Assembly: GCA_028823435.1 (NCBI GenBank)
Contig: JAPKBK010000084.1
Span: 1 to 7,688 of the forward strand
DNA from: Flavobacteriales bacterium
GTDB lineage: Bacteria > Bacteroidota > Bacteroidia > Flavobacteriales_D > Sanyastnellaceae
Direction of reading: 5' to 3'
DNA: 7,688 nt
In this document: positions 1 through 6,065 of the stretch, piece by piece
How positions within the stretch are numbered: position 1 is the first letter of the stretch
How the letters are laid out: every line of letters starts with the position of its first letter
The notes under the pieces: model-generated
Database searches by the model: none
Seen by the model: the letters and a program-made list of their open reading frames with translations, nothing else
What the model was told of the DNA's origin: nothing
Translations under genes and position numbers: made by a program

Positions 1-1
1 A

Positions 2-97
2 TACTTGAGTCCTCATGTCGCTGGATGGACCACAGAGAGTTACTTCAAACTGAGTAATTTCTTGGCCGATAAAATACTGAACGACTTCTCTGATTAA
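2..97 (+). CDS. D-2-hydroxyacid dehydrogenase, 3' end only (partial)
   Basis: The plus strand is open from the left edge (codons start at base 2) to a TAA at 95-97, giving 31 residues. They begin YLSPHVAGWTTESYFKLS and continue to LADKIL near the end. The P-H-x-A-G-W-T pattern is the C-terminal signature of the NAD(P)-dependent D-2-hydroxyacid dehydrogenase family (phosphoglycerate dehydrogenase/SerA-like); its histidine is the family's catalytic acid/base. The following E-S-x-x-K-L-S-x-x-L-A-x-K-I helix matches what I remember of Bacteroidetes members. The substrate (3-phosphoglycerate, glyoxylate, a lactate-type 2-oxoacid) cannot be told from this tail. The gene converges on the short exbD gene, with only 9 bases between the two stop codons. 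The antisense frame over the same bases is also open but has no start codon and no family resemblance. Confidence 0.82.
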   Translation, partial: YLSPHVAGWTTESYFKLSNFLADKILNDFSD

Positions 98-114
98 AGA
101 ATGGCTTTATTCTT
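97..114. terminator. Possible small bidirectional hairpin between convergent genes
   Basis: AAGAAT (97-102) and ATTCTT (109-114) form a perfect 6-bp stem around a 6-base loop. It sits across the junction of the two convergent stop codons (95-97 on plus, 109-107 on minus). The stem is AT-rich and no clear U-run follows on either strand, so it is a weak terminator candidate; it is listed because there is no other room for a terminator between these genes. Confidence 0.2.
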
Positions 115-580
115 CGGTACCTGTTCGCGCACGACTTGTCGCAGAATAAAGAACCTTCAGTGCCGTAGCTTGTCGTAATTCTTGTTTCACAGAAGTAACA
201 ATTCCCATTTTTGTTTCCTGATCAACCTTCAGCGATACCCACATTTTACTTTGCTCTGACTCAGATAACGTCTGACGTTCTTTCAAGATCCAATCCTGAA
301 CTTCAAAGGCCTGTGAAAATTGATCATTTAATTGGATCACTGGCTCAGAACCATATCTCTTATCCATCGGAGTCCCAATGTTGATGTATCTAATAAGATG
401 CTTCTTCTCAATCTTATAAAGCTCCGAAGCCTCTGGTCTAGTAACCTGAACTTTTTCATCTTCAGTACGCAATACGGTTGCAACCATGAAGAAAAACAAG
501 AGCATGAAAACAATATCCGGCAGGGATGCCGTTGAAATCGCTCCAGTAGGACGCTTACCTCCTTTCTTAAACTTACTCAT
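107..580 (-). CDS. exbD: ExbD-family biopolymer transport protein (short paralogue, 157 aa)
   Basis: This is the stator/effector subunit of a proton-driven ExbB-ExbD inner-membrane motor. A basic cytoplasmic N-terminus (residues 2-10 are rich in K, G and R) is followed by one membrane helix at about 20-37. The helix starts S-L-P-D22-I-V-F-M-L-L-F-F-F-M-V; Asp22 lies where ExbD/TolR proteins carry the essential proton-accepting aspartate. The remaining roughly 120 residues are the periplasmic domain, close to the usual ExbD length of about 140 aa overall. The start codon is 2 bases from the stop of the longer exbD and has no Shine-Dalgarno sequence, so translation is probably coupled or reinitiated. 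It is last in the exbB-membrane protein-exbD-exbD cluster. Family assignment is firm; which transporter it powers is not known. Confidence 0.88.
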   Translation of the reverse strand: MSKFKKGGKRPTGAISTASLPDIVFMLLFFFMVATVLRTEDEKVQVTRPEASELYKIEKKHLIRYINIGTPMDKRYGSEPVIQLNDQFSQAFEVQDWILKERQTLSESEQSKMWVSLKVDQETKMGIVTSVKQELRQATALKVLYSATSRARTGTEE

Positions 581-582
581 GA

Positions 583-1407
583 TTAGTAATATGTTGCTCC
601 AGCATCACGTGGTTCCGCCTCAGAAATACGCTGTGGATATAAAGCTCTCACAGCAGTTATTTTCTCAAGTGTAGCCTTGTCTTGCTTGTTTTTTCCATAA
701 ACTTCTTCTAACGCACGATAACTGACACCAAACTTTGACAACGCCAATTCATCTCTCAACTCATTCACAGCTGATTGCAACTCATTCTGTACCTGTAGAT
801 AGGTATTGTAGGTGGTATTGTTGTCGTTCTGCATAGAAATAAGTGCAGATGCTGGAAGCTGTTTGTAATCCCCCCCAAGCAGAGTGATTGTGGTGAGTTT
901 GTCTTTCCAACTTTTAAGAACTTTCCTGAAAGCATCTTTGTTTTTCTCTTCAGCTATAATTACAATTTGCTCATATTCAGCAATTTTTAATTTCACTTCC
1001 GCTTTTCGGACCCACTCGCGTTCAGGAAAAGCAGCATTTGTTTTTCCATTTGCACCCGTAATTAAAATGACATCACGGTTCTTGCCTATTTCTTCAGTGC
1101 CTATTTGATGAGAAATCACGCCGTCTCCGGTCGCAATAAGGAAGCTCTTCGTTTTATTCTTAAGCTCTTGAATATCCAAAGGCTGCCCCTCTACAAGCAA
1201 CAGATCGAGGAAATTAACTTTGACGTTAAAGACGTTTTGTTCCTTTGCTTGTGGGACATCGATATCTGGTGGAACAGGTGGAGGCAATTGGCGTTTGATC
1301 CCCATGTCGGACTCAATCGTCGTCGTTACGAGCCAGAAAATGAGCAGCAAGAACGCGATATCGGCCATAGAGCCAGCGTTTATTTCTTGTAATTCTCGAC
1401 GTGCCAT
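583..1407 (-). CDS. exbD: ExbD-family biopolymer transport protein (long paralogue, 274 aa)
   Basis: A second ExbD/TolR-family subunit. The N-terminus ARRELQEINAGSMADIAFLL holds the conserved N-x-x-S/G-M-x-D motif, with Asp16 in the membrane helix (about 14-32), the position that carries protons in this family. At 274 residues it is nearly twice the usual ExbD length. The extra sequence is periplasmic and includes a proline-rich stretch (PPPVPPDIDVP, about 42-52) and a probable coiled coil near 200-225 with the pattern Y-L-Q-V-Q-N-E-L-x-x-A-x-N-E-L-R-D-E-L. The C-terminus carries A-V-R-A-L-Y-P-Q-R-I-S-E-A-E-P, which I recognise from Bacteroidetes long ExbD proteins. It lies 8 bases after the membrane-protein gene and 2 bases before the short exbD. 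A run of seven G (coding strand; 876-870) encodes part of L-L-G-G-D. A division of labour with the short paralogue is inference. Confidence 0.88.
   Translation of the reverse strand: MARRELQEINAGSMADIAFLLLIFWLVTTTIESDMGIKRQLPPPVPPDIDVPQAKEQNVFNVKVNFLDLLLVEGQPLDIQELKNKTKSFLIATGDGVISHQIGTEEIGKNRDVILITGANGKTNAAFPEREWVRKAEVKLKIAEYEQIVIIAEEKNKDAFRKVLKSWKDKLTTITLLGGDYKQLPASALISMQNDNNTTYNTYLQVQNELQSAVNELRDELALSKFGVSYRALEEVYGKNKQDKATLEKITAVRALYPQRISEAEPRDAGATYY
870..876 (-). repeat. G7 homopolymer inside the long exbD
   Basis: Seven consecutive C on the plus strand (G on the coding strand) lie within the codons for L-G-G-D. The length is borderline for replication slippage; a one-base change would truncate the periplasmic domain and leave the membrane helix intact. 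Confidence 0.6.
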
Positions 1408-1415
1408 TTATGTTT

Positions 1416-1895
1416 CTACTTAAATATACTGCTTACCTCAGCCCAAACAATAGAAGCCACAGCGACTATACCTAGAAGGTAAACGTAGATCATACTGCCA
1501 CCAGCAAATACACTTTCCGACTCAGTAACGGTGATTCCACTAGATTCATACGCACTCATCACAGTCCCATCAGCAAACGCAAAGTAGCTTAGCAAACCGA
1601 TTAACAAGAAGATTGACATCCCCGTGAGGGTGCCTATCTGAGATTTGAAATCATTGACCAATTTCATTACAAAAGTGTAAATCCCAAATCCCAATGCTGC
1701 AACAGCTGTTGCTATTCCCACAGTATAAATAATATAGAACATCCAATCAAGGAATCCGCCATAGTTTGCTTCTCCCTCAACATAGGATTCGTCAGCAACA
1801 CTACTACTCACGATTATTCCCATAAGAATAACGCCGAGTGCAATAATTGCAATCCTAAGGGTCGAAAGGATTAAATTGATTTTATTCTGGTCCAT
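1416..1895 (-). CDS. Four-helix inner-membrane protein of unknown function in the exb cluster (159 aa)
   Basis: I do not recognise a named family. Hydrophobicity suggests four membrane helices at about 13-33, 51-76, 90-108 and 132-157. Two acidic, Ser/Gly-rich loops (about 34-47 and 109-131, the latter with E-S-S-G-I-T-V-T-E-S-E-S) would lie on the periplasmic side, and a basic loop (K-L-V-N-D-F-K, 78-84) would be cytoplasmic, giving N-in/C-in topology. There is no signal peptide and no catalytic motif. It sits between exbB and the long exbD with 8-base gaps on both sides, so it is almost certainly co-transcribed and co-expressed with the motor. A small membrane protein at this position recurs, from memory, in Bacteroidetes exb clusters. 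An accessory, assembly or regulatory subunit of the ExbB/ExbD complex is inference. An A-rich leader with AAGGA lies just before the ATG. Confidence 0.8.
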   Translation of the reverse strand: MDQNKINLILSTLRIAIIALGVILMGIIVSSSVADESYVEGEANYGGFLDWMFYIIYTVGIATAVAALGFGIYTFVMKLVNDFKSQIGTLTGMSIFLLIGLLSYFAFADGTVMSAYESSGITVTESESVFAGGSMIYVYLLGIVAVASIVWAEVSSIFK

Positions 1896-1903
1896 AATCC
1901 TTT

Positions 1904-2773
1904 TTATTTTCCTTGTAGCTTACGCTTGTAAAGAAGATCAACTAAATCCATACTTGCCTCTTCCATATCAAGAACAATTCCATCAATTTTAGAAAGAATG
2001 TAGTTGTAAAAGACCTGAAGGATAATCGCAACGATTAGACCAGAAACTGTTGTAATCAAGGCGATTTTAATACCTCCAGCTACAATAGATGCGTTGATTG
2101 TATTCGCTTCCGCGATATCGTCGAACGCAGAGATCATACCGATTACAGTACCCATGAAACCTAACATAGGCGCAAGCGCGATAAAGAGTGAGATCCAGCT
2201 TAATCCACGCTCTAATTTAGACATTTCTACAGACCCATAATCTTCAATTGCTTTTGCGACCTCTTCATAGCTTCCGGAAGATCTGTCGAGTCCTTGTCGG
2301 AATATGGTGGCAACAGGTCCAGGTGTATTTCTACATATCTCCTTCGCAGCGTCCACACCTCCTTTTTCAAGACTTTCGTCTATTTCATTCACTAATTTCT
2401 TCGTGTTTGTTGTTGCCAAATTCAAGTATATGATCCGCTCAATGCTCAGCGCAAGCCCGAGAATTAAACAAATTAATACCGATGACATAAAGGCAGCACC
2501 ACCCTCAATAAAGTATCTCTTTACGGTTTGGTGAAAGCTTAACACTTCACGTGTTTCTTCAATATCAGCAGCCGATTCGGCGACCTCTATAGAAGCTGGT
2601 TCAGCGACCTCAGCGACCACTGTGTCCGAAGATGCGCTATCAGCTTCCATGGATACTACTTCTGTGGATACGACCTCAGTAGAGTCCGTTTGATCCTGTA
2701 GTGCAAAAACCGCAGCTGGTGTCGCTGCAAACATTACTCCCGCAATTGCGAGAAGTGAAAACAAATTCTTCAT
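1904..2773 (-). CDS. exbB: MotA/TolQ/ExbB-family proton channel protein with signal peptide and acidic linker
   Basis: This is the channel subunit that, with ExbD, converts proton flow into work for outer-membrane transport. Residues 1-24 look like a cleavable signal peptide (MKNLF, hydrophobic core, A-V-F-A). Residues 25-78 form an acidic, Val/Ser/Ala-rich linker containing a five-residue tandem repeat. The ExbB core follows: helix 1 at about 94-111 leading into S-I-E-R-I-I-Y-L-N-L; a cytoplasmic domain at about 118-188; helix 2 at about 191-213 with APMLGFMGTVIGMISAF; helix 3 at about 236-256 with A-L-I-T-T-V-S-G-L-I-V-A, whose Thr241/Thr242 line up with the polar pore residues of the family. 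The length of 289 aa exceeds E. coli ExbB (244 aa) because of the N-terminal extension, which is normal in Bacteroidetes. It is the first gene of the cluster, 47 bases after tRNA-Ser. I see neither an obvious Shine-Dalgarno sequence nor a TAnnTTTG box in front of it. Confidence 0.92.
   Translation of the reverse strand: MKNLFSLLAIAGVMFAATPAAVFALQDQTDSTEVVSTEVVSMEADSASSDTVVAEVAEPASIEVAESAADIEETREVLSFHQTVKRYFIEGGAAFMSSVLICLILGLALSIERIIYLNLATTNTKKLVNEIDESLEKGGVDAAKEICRNTPGPVATIFRQGLDRSSGSYEEVAKAIEDYGSVEMSKLERGLSWISLFIALAPMLGFMGTVIGMISAFDDIAEANTINASIVAGGIKIALITTVSGLIVAIILQVFYNYILSKIDGIVLDMEEASMDLVDLLYKRKLQGK
2639..2683 (-). repeat. Three-copy 15-bp repeat in the ExbB linker
   Basis: Residues 31-45 read S-T-E-V-V / S-T-E-V-V / S-M-E-A-D: two identical five-residue units and a diverged third. 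The DNA copies differ at synonymous positions (GTC GTA versus GTA GTA), so the repeat is not a fresh duplication. It lies in the low-complexity periplasmic linker between the signal peptide and the first channel helix. Confidence 0.75.
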
Positions 2774-2820
2774 AGTCTATATTCTTGTTGAATGTATTTC
2801 ATGATTATCTAACAACATCG

Positions 2821-2905
2821 CGGAGAGACAGGGATTCGAACCCTGGATACGTTTCCGTAAACACGCTTTCCAAGCGTGCGCCATAAACCACTCGGCCATC
2901 CCTCC
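2821..2905 (-). tRNA. tRNA-Ser (anticodon GGA)
   Basis: Read on the minus strand, the 85-base sequence folds as a class II tRNA. The acceptor stem is GGAGGGA paired with TCTCTCC (one G-U pair), with discriminator G. The anticodon stem is CACGC/GCGTG around loop TTGGAAA, so the anticodon is GGA and it reads UCC and UCU. The long variable arm TACG-GAAA-CGTA is typical of serine tRNAs, and the T arm is CAGGG-TTCGAAT-CCCTG. CCA is not encoded: the bases after the discriminator are CGA. It lies between ansA and exbB on the same strand. Confidence 0.96.
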
Positions 2906-2916
2906 AATCCTCGTTA

Positions 2917-2967
2917 GGACCTTTCTCTTGAGAAAAAATCCCTAGAGGCTGCGCAAATTACTGCACA
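2917..2967 (-). other. Two weak hairpins in the ansA-tRNA-Ser spacer
   Basis: The spacer at 2906-3015 has no gene. On the minus strand it contains a 6-bp stem TGTGCA/TGCGCA with a 6-base loop (2967-2950, one G-U pair), then six T about a dozen bases later that form part of a second hairpin TTTCTC-AA-GAGAAA, extended by GGA/TCC (2941-2917). Together they could end ansA transcription or form the leader of the tRNA transcript. Neither is a textbook terminator because the T-run does not follow the first stem directly. The nearest promoter-like sequence, TAATTGTG on the minus strand (2972-2965), differs from TAnnTTTG at one base and is not called. Confidence 0.25.
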
Positions 2968-3015
2968 ATTATGTTTTAACCACATTTGAAAGCATAGAAT
3001 TTTACCGATTCCGTG

Positions 3016-4074
3016 TTAAACTGTTCTTTCACCTCTTAAATCTTTCAAAATCCCTTTCTTAATCGCCTCATTATCTTCAGTTTCCCCTAGCAACATCATT
3101 AATTTTATCAACGCAGCTTCAGTGGTCATATCACCGCCAGAAATAACACCACAGTCAGCCAACATCAGACTTGTCGCATACATTTCTTGCTTTACACCTC
3201 CATGTCCACACTGGGTAATATTAACTATCGTGACACCTCGGCTTTGCGCATGCTTCAATAAAGATTTGAATTTATTGTTGTCTGGCGCATTGCCACTGCC
3301 AAATGTTCCCAACACAACGCCTCTTAGCTCATCCCAACACAACACCCTCTCTAAGAGTTCAAGCGACATCCCTGGAAAAAGCGGGAGCCAAGCCACTTTT
3401 GACTCAAATTGATTATGTCTTATCAATGCACCTTCTGGCGCACGATAAAGATTGTGTTTCCGAACATTAAATTCCACTCCAGCCGTCACAAGGGAGGGAT
3501 AATTTGGGCTTACAATCGCATGCAAGCTCTCTGCACTTTCTTTGTGTGTCCTGTTTCCTCGGAAAAGTTGGTTCCCAAAATATACTGCGACCTCTTGTAT
3601 TGTTGACTCTCCCCACTCAACACGATCAGAATCAGGGTTTTTCGGATTGGGATGCGCCGCTAGCATCACTGCACTTAGTAAATTCTCTCTGCCATCCGTG
3701 CGAGGCATACCTATTGGAAGTTGGCTTCCTGTCAAGATGACTGGCTTCCGAAGTCCTTCCAACATGAAACTCAAAGCAGAAGCAGTATATGCAATTGTAT
3801 CTGTGCCATGCAACACGACAAATCCATCATATTTGTCATGGTGTTTATACACCACATCTGCAATATTCATCCAATGAGAAGGATTGACATTAGAGCTGTC
3901 TATAGGAGGGCTGAAACTCACTGCATCCATATTGATTCCAGCTCTATTGAGCTCAGGAACATGACGCGTAATTTGACTGAAGTCAATTGGCACAAGAGAC
4001 CCATTCATAGGGTCATGCACACTTCCAATGGTGCCTCCCGTATAAATAATTAGTATTTTTCTTTCTGCGCTCAT
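3016..4074 (-). CDS. ansA: Type I (cytoplasmic) L-asparaginase
   Basis: It hydrolyses L-asparagine to aspartate and ammonia in the cytoplasm. The first conserved block Y-T-G-G-T-I-G-S (11-18) carries the nucleophilic Thr12. D-S-S (59-61) provides the substrate-binding Asp-Ser pair. The second block H-G-T-D-T (89-93) holds the second catalytic Thr-Asp. L-T-G-S-Q-L-P-I and L-F-R-G-N-R-T-H-K further on match AnsA proteins, as does F-G-S-G-N-A-P-D in the C-terminal domain. There is no signal peptide, and the 352-aa length is close to the roughly 340 aa of E. coli AnsA, which favours type I over periplasmic type II. The start codon follows the tatD stop by one base, so translation is probably coupled to tatD. 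It is the last gene of the purT-tatD-ansA operon. Archaeal GatD-type amidotransferase subunits share the fold, but length and context favour asparaginase. Confidence 0.92.
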   Translation of the reverse strand: MSAERKILIIYTGGTIGSVHDPMNGSLVPIDFSQITRHVPELNRAGINMDAVSFSPPIDSSNVNPSHWMNIADVVYKHHDKYDGFVVLHGTDTIAYTASALSFMLEGLRKPVILTGSQLPIGMPRTDGRENLLSAVMLAAHPNPKNPDSDRVEWGESTIQEVAVYFGNQLFRGNRTHKESAESLHAIVSPNYPSLVTAGVEFNVRKHNLYRAPEGALIRHNQFESKVAWLPLFPGMSLELLERVLCWDELRGVVLGTFGSGNAPDNNKFKSLLKHAQSRGVTIVNITQCGHGGVKQEMYATSLMLADCGVISGGDMTTEAALIKLMMLLGETEDNEAIKKGILKDLRGERTV

Positions 4075-4075
4075 T

Positions 4076-4873
4076 TTATTTTATCTCACTGACAAGATGA
4101 AACATCTTTTCTGCGTTCCCAGTCGTCACACTTGCAACTTCTTCTATGCTTAGCCCTTTTATTTCTGCCACTCTACGTGCCACATGAACAACATATGAAC
4201 TTTCATTCCTTTTTCCCCGATGGGGTACAGGAGACAAATATGGGCTGTCTGTTTCTAGGACCAAATGTTCAAGTGACACTTCAGGCAACACCACATCAAG
4301 CCCTCCGTTTTTATACGTGCTCACCCCACCTATCCCCAGCATAAACCCACCATACTCAATGGCTTTCTCAGCTTCTTTTTTACCGCCCGTAAAACAATGA
4401 AAAACGCCCGTTAACGAGTCGTCATTCAACTTGTCCATTTCTTCAAAAAGCGCATCCCACGCATTCCGCACATGAATCACAATCGGAATCCCCCGCTCTT
4501 TTGCCCAGCCCACCTGTATTCTAAACGCCTCACGTTGGGCCTCAATATGTTTGGTTTCCCAATATAAATCAATGCCTATTTCTCCCACTGCAATAAACTT
4601 TTTGCCTTTTGGAGGAGCGTCTAATACTTTCCGAATTTCTTCTAACTCCACTTCCCAGCCCTCACCTACGTGACACGGATGGAGCCCCATCATTCCGAAA
4701 CAACTGTCCGGCCATTTCTCCATCATACTTAAAACTCTGGGGACACTTTCCAAATCTATATTGGGAAGGAGCAACGTATCAACGCCTTCTGAAAAACATC
4801 TTTCGACGGCTTCTTCTCGATCTGAATCAAACTTAGGTTGATACAAATGTGTGTGTGTGTCTATTAATCGCAT
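4076..4873 (-). CDS. tatD: TatD-family metal-dependent hydrolase/DNase
   Basis: A TIM-barrel amidohydrolase of the TatD/YcfH/YabD group; characterised members are metal-dependent DNases or exonucleases linked to DNA repair. All expected metal ligands are present: H7 and H9 in D-T-H-T-H, E98 in A-V-G-E-I-G-I-D, H134 in I-V-I-H-V-R, H159 in F-H-C-F-T-G-G and D209 in L-E-T-D-S-P-Y-L. The signatures G-L-H-P (63-66) and S-P-V-P-H-R-G-K-R-N-E after D209 also fit. The 265-aa length is normal (about 255-265). The ATG lies inside the end of purT (10-bp overlap, different frame), which supports one transcript and coupled translation. A (TG)6T tract covers the codons of the first metal motif. The exact subfamily (TatD, YcfH or YjjV) cannot be settled by eye. 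Confidence 0.92.
   Translation of the reverse strand: MRLIDTHTHLYQPKFDSDREEAVERCFSEGVDTLLLPNIDLESVPRVLSMMEKWPDSCFGMMGLHPCHVGEGWEVELEEIRKVLDAPPKGKKFIAVGEIGIDLYWETKHIEAQREAFRIQVGWAKERGIPIVIHVRNAWDALFEEMDKLNDDSLTGVFHCFTGGKKEAEKAIEYGGFMLGIGGVSTYKNGGLDVVLPEVSLEHLVLETDSPYLSPVPHRGKRNESSYVVHVARRVAEIKGLSIEEVASVTTGNAEKMFHLVSEIK
4848..4860 (-). repeat. Dinucleotide (TG)6T tract over the TatD metal-binding motif
   Basis: Thirteen bases of alternating T and G on the plus strand (AC repeats on the coding strand, GAC ACA CAC ACA CAT) encode residues 5-9, D-T-H-T-H. Gain or loss of one unit would shift the reading frame after about five codons. Confidence 0.8.
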
Positions 4874-6036
4874 GACTTCACTTTTATCATATCTGCCAGA
4901 TCTTTTGCTTTCTGCACCAAATCTTCAACATTTTCTTCTCCAAATGCAATCGCAACGCCCATTCTCCTGTTTGGCCTGGTGGAAGGTTTGCCAAATAAGA
5001 TGAAATCTGCACCCTCCACTCCCGCAGCTTTCTCAACACCGAGAAATTCAGGGAACGCAGTCCCTTCATCTTCTGCCAATATCACTGAGGACGCACCATT
5101 TCTGACTTGAGTGACTTCCTTCACGGGGATCCCGACAATCGCTCTTGCATGGAGTTCAAACTCAGAATAGTTCTGAGTTCCTCCTAACGTTACCATTCCT
5201 GTGTCGTGAGGGCGGGGAGACAGCTCGGAAAAATAAACCCCCTCCTTCCCGACAAAAAACTCGACACCCCAAATCCCGCTCCCTCCAAGCGACTCTGTCA
5301 CTTTACCTGCCATTTCTCGCGCCTTGTTTAGCGGCCCAGCCTCCATCGCTTTGGGCTGCCAACTCTGCTGATAATCTCCGCTTTCTTGTCTGTGACCTAT
5401 CGGTGCACAGAAGATTGTGTTCCCATCATTTTGTGTCAAGGTTAACAAGGTAATCTCATACTCAAAGTCGACAAACGCTTCTACGATGACTTCCATTAAA
5501 TCTCCCCTAGAACCTTCAAGCGCAACCTCCCATGCATCCTTAATGTCGCTCTCCACCTTAATCACAGACTGCCCCTTTCCTGAACTCGACATCAAAGGCT
5601 TGACAACACACGGCATTCCTACAACCGCAACTCCTGCCTGTAATTCTTCGAGATTAGTAGCATATTTATACTTCGCTGTTTTTAAACCCAAATCTACAGA
5701 TGCCAAATCTCGAATGGCCTTTCTATTCATTGTAAAATGAGCCGCTCTGGCGGATGGAATAACTTTGTACCCCCTTTTTTCATAGTCATAAAACCGCTCT
5801 GTTCTGATACTTTCTACTTCGGGAACGATAAAATCAGGTTCATGTTTGGCGACAATTCTATCTAACTCATCCCCATTGAGCATATTGATTACTTCAAACT
5901 CATTTGCCACTTGCATCGCAGGCGCATTTGCATATGAATCCACTGCCACAACATATTGCCCCAATCTTTGCAGGGCGATCACCACTTCTCTACCTAACTC
6001 CCCAGATCCCAATAGAAGTATTTTGTTTCTTATCAT
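4864..6036 (-). CDS. purT: Formate-dependent phosphoribosylglycinamide formyltransferase (GAR transformylase 2)
   Basis: This ATP-grasp enzyme makes formyl-GAR from GAR, formate and ATP, the folate-independent version of the third step of purine synthesis. The N-terminal nucleotide-fold motif is G-S-G-E-L-G-R-E (10-17), and P-E-V-E-S (72-76) is the substrate-binding loop. M-N-R-K-A-I-R-D-L-A (103-112) opens the ATP-grasp domain. K146-P-L-M-S-S-S-G-K-G-Q-S (146-157) is the ATP-binding loop, and G-H-R-Q-E-S-G-D-Y-Q-Q-S-W-Q-P (214-228) follows. E259 and E271 (in F-S-E-L-S-P-R-P-H-D-T-G) are the expected Mg ligands. The 390-aa length almost equals E. coli PurT (392 aa). The P-H-D-T-G and G-D-Y-Q-Q-S patterns fit PurT rather than PurK. 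It heads the purT-tatD-ansA operon; a TAnnTTTG box ends 5 bases before the ATG and no Shine-Dalgarno sequence is present, so it may be translated leaderlessly. Confidence 0.95.
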   Translation of the reverse strand: MIRNKILLLGSGELGREVVIALQRLGQYVVAVDSYANAPAMQVANEFEVINMLNGDELDRIVAKHEPDFIVPEVESIRTERFYDYEKRGYKVIPSARAAHFTMNRKAIRDLASVDLGLKTAKYKYATNLEELQAGVAVVGMPCVVKPLMSSSGKGQSVIKVESDIKDAWEVALEGSRGDLMEVIVEAFVDFEYEITLLTLTQNDGNTIFCAPIGHRQESGDYQQSWQPKAMEAGPLNKAREMAGKVTESLGGSGIWGVEFFVGKEGVYFSELSPRPHDTGMVTLGGTQNYSEFELHARAIVGIPVKEVTQVRNGASSVILAEDEGTAFPEFLGVEKAAGVEGADFILFGKPSTRPNRRMGVAIAFGEENVEDLVQKAKDLADMIKVKSCD

Positions 6037-6041
6037 AGATA

Positions 6042-6049
6042 CAAAGATA
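6042..6049 (-). promoter_or_regulatory. -7 promoter box of purT (TATCTTTG)
   Basis: An exact match to the Bacteroidetes -7 consensus TAnnTTTG on the minus strand, followed by TATCT and then the purT ATG. With the usual start a few bases after the box, transcription would begin at or next to the start codon. I find no clean -33 TTG/TTTG at 19-21 bases upstream. Confidence 0.6.
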
Positions 6050-6057
6050 CCTGCGTA

Positions 6058-6065
6058 TACCTTTG
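6058..6065 (+). promoter_or_regulatory. -7 promoter box of the GT9 gene (TACCTTTG)
   Basis: An exact match to TAnnTTTG on the plus strand, followed by GGGA and then the GTG start of the glycosyltransferase gene. It lies 8 bp from the oppositely directed purT box, so the upstream half of this promoter falls within the first codons of purT. No clear -33 element is visible. The GGGGAG overlapping the box and start is too close to the GTG to serve as a normal Shine-Dalgarno sequence. Confidence 0.6.

Noticed and set aside
1..106. Minus-strand open frame continuing in phase after the short exbD stop
   Set aside because: It has no usable start codon and lies exactly antisense to the well-matched C-terminus of a 2-hydroxyacid dehydrogenase.
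2774..2820. TTGTTG/CAACA-type short inverted repeat in front of exbB
   Set aside because: A 5-6 bp stem with a loop of over 20 AT-rich bases is expected by chance and is unlikely to fold stably.
3122..4053. Several plus-strand open frames of 65-111 codons opposite ansA
   Set aside because: Compositions are Ser/Cys/His-rich with no family pattern, while the minus strand encodes a complete asparaginase with all catalytic motifs.
5145..5740. Plus-strand open frames of 102 and 107 codons opposite purT
   Set aside because: They are shadows of conserved purT codons and show no start signal or domain.
6042..6065. Inverted repeat CAAAG...CTTTG in the purT-GT9 spacer as a possible operator
   Set aside because: The symmetry follows automatically from two divergent TAnnTTTG boxes, so it is not evidence for a regulator site.
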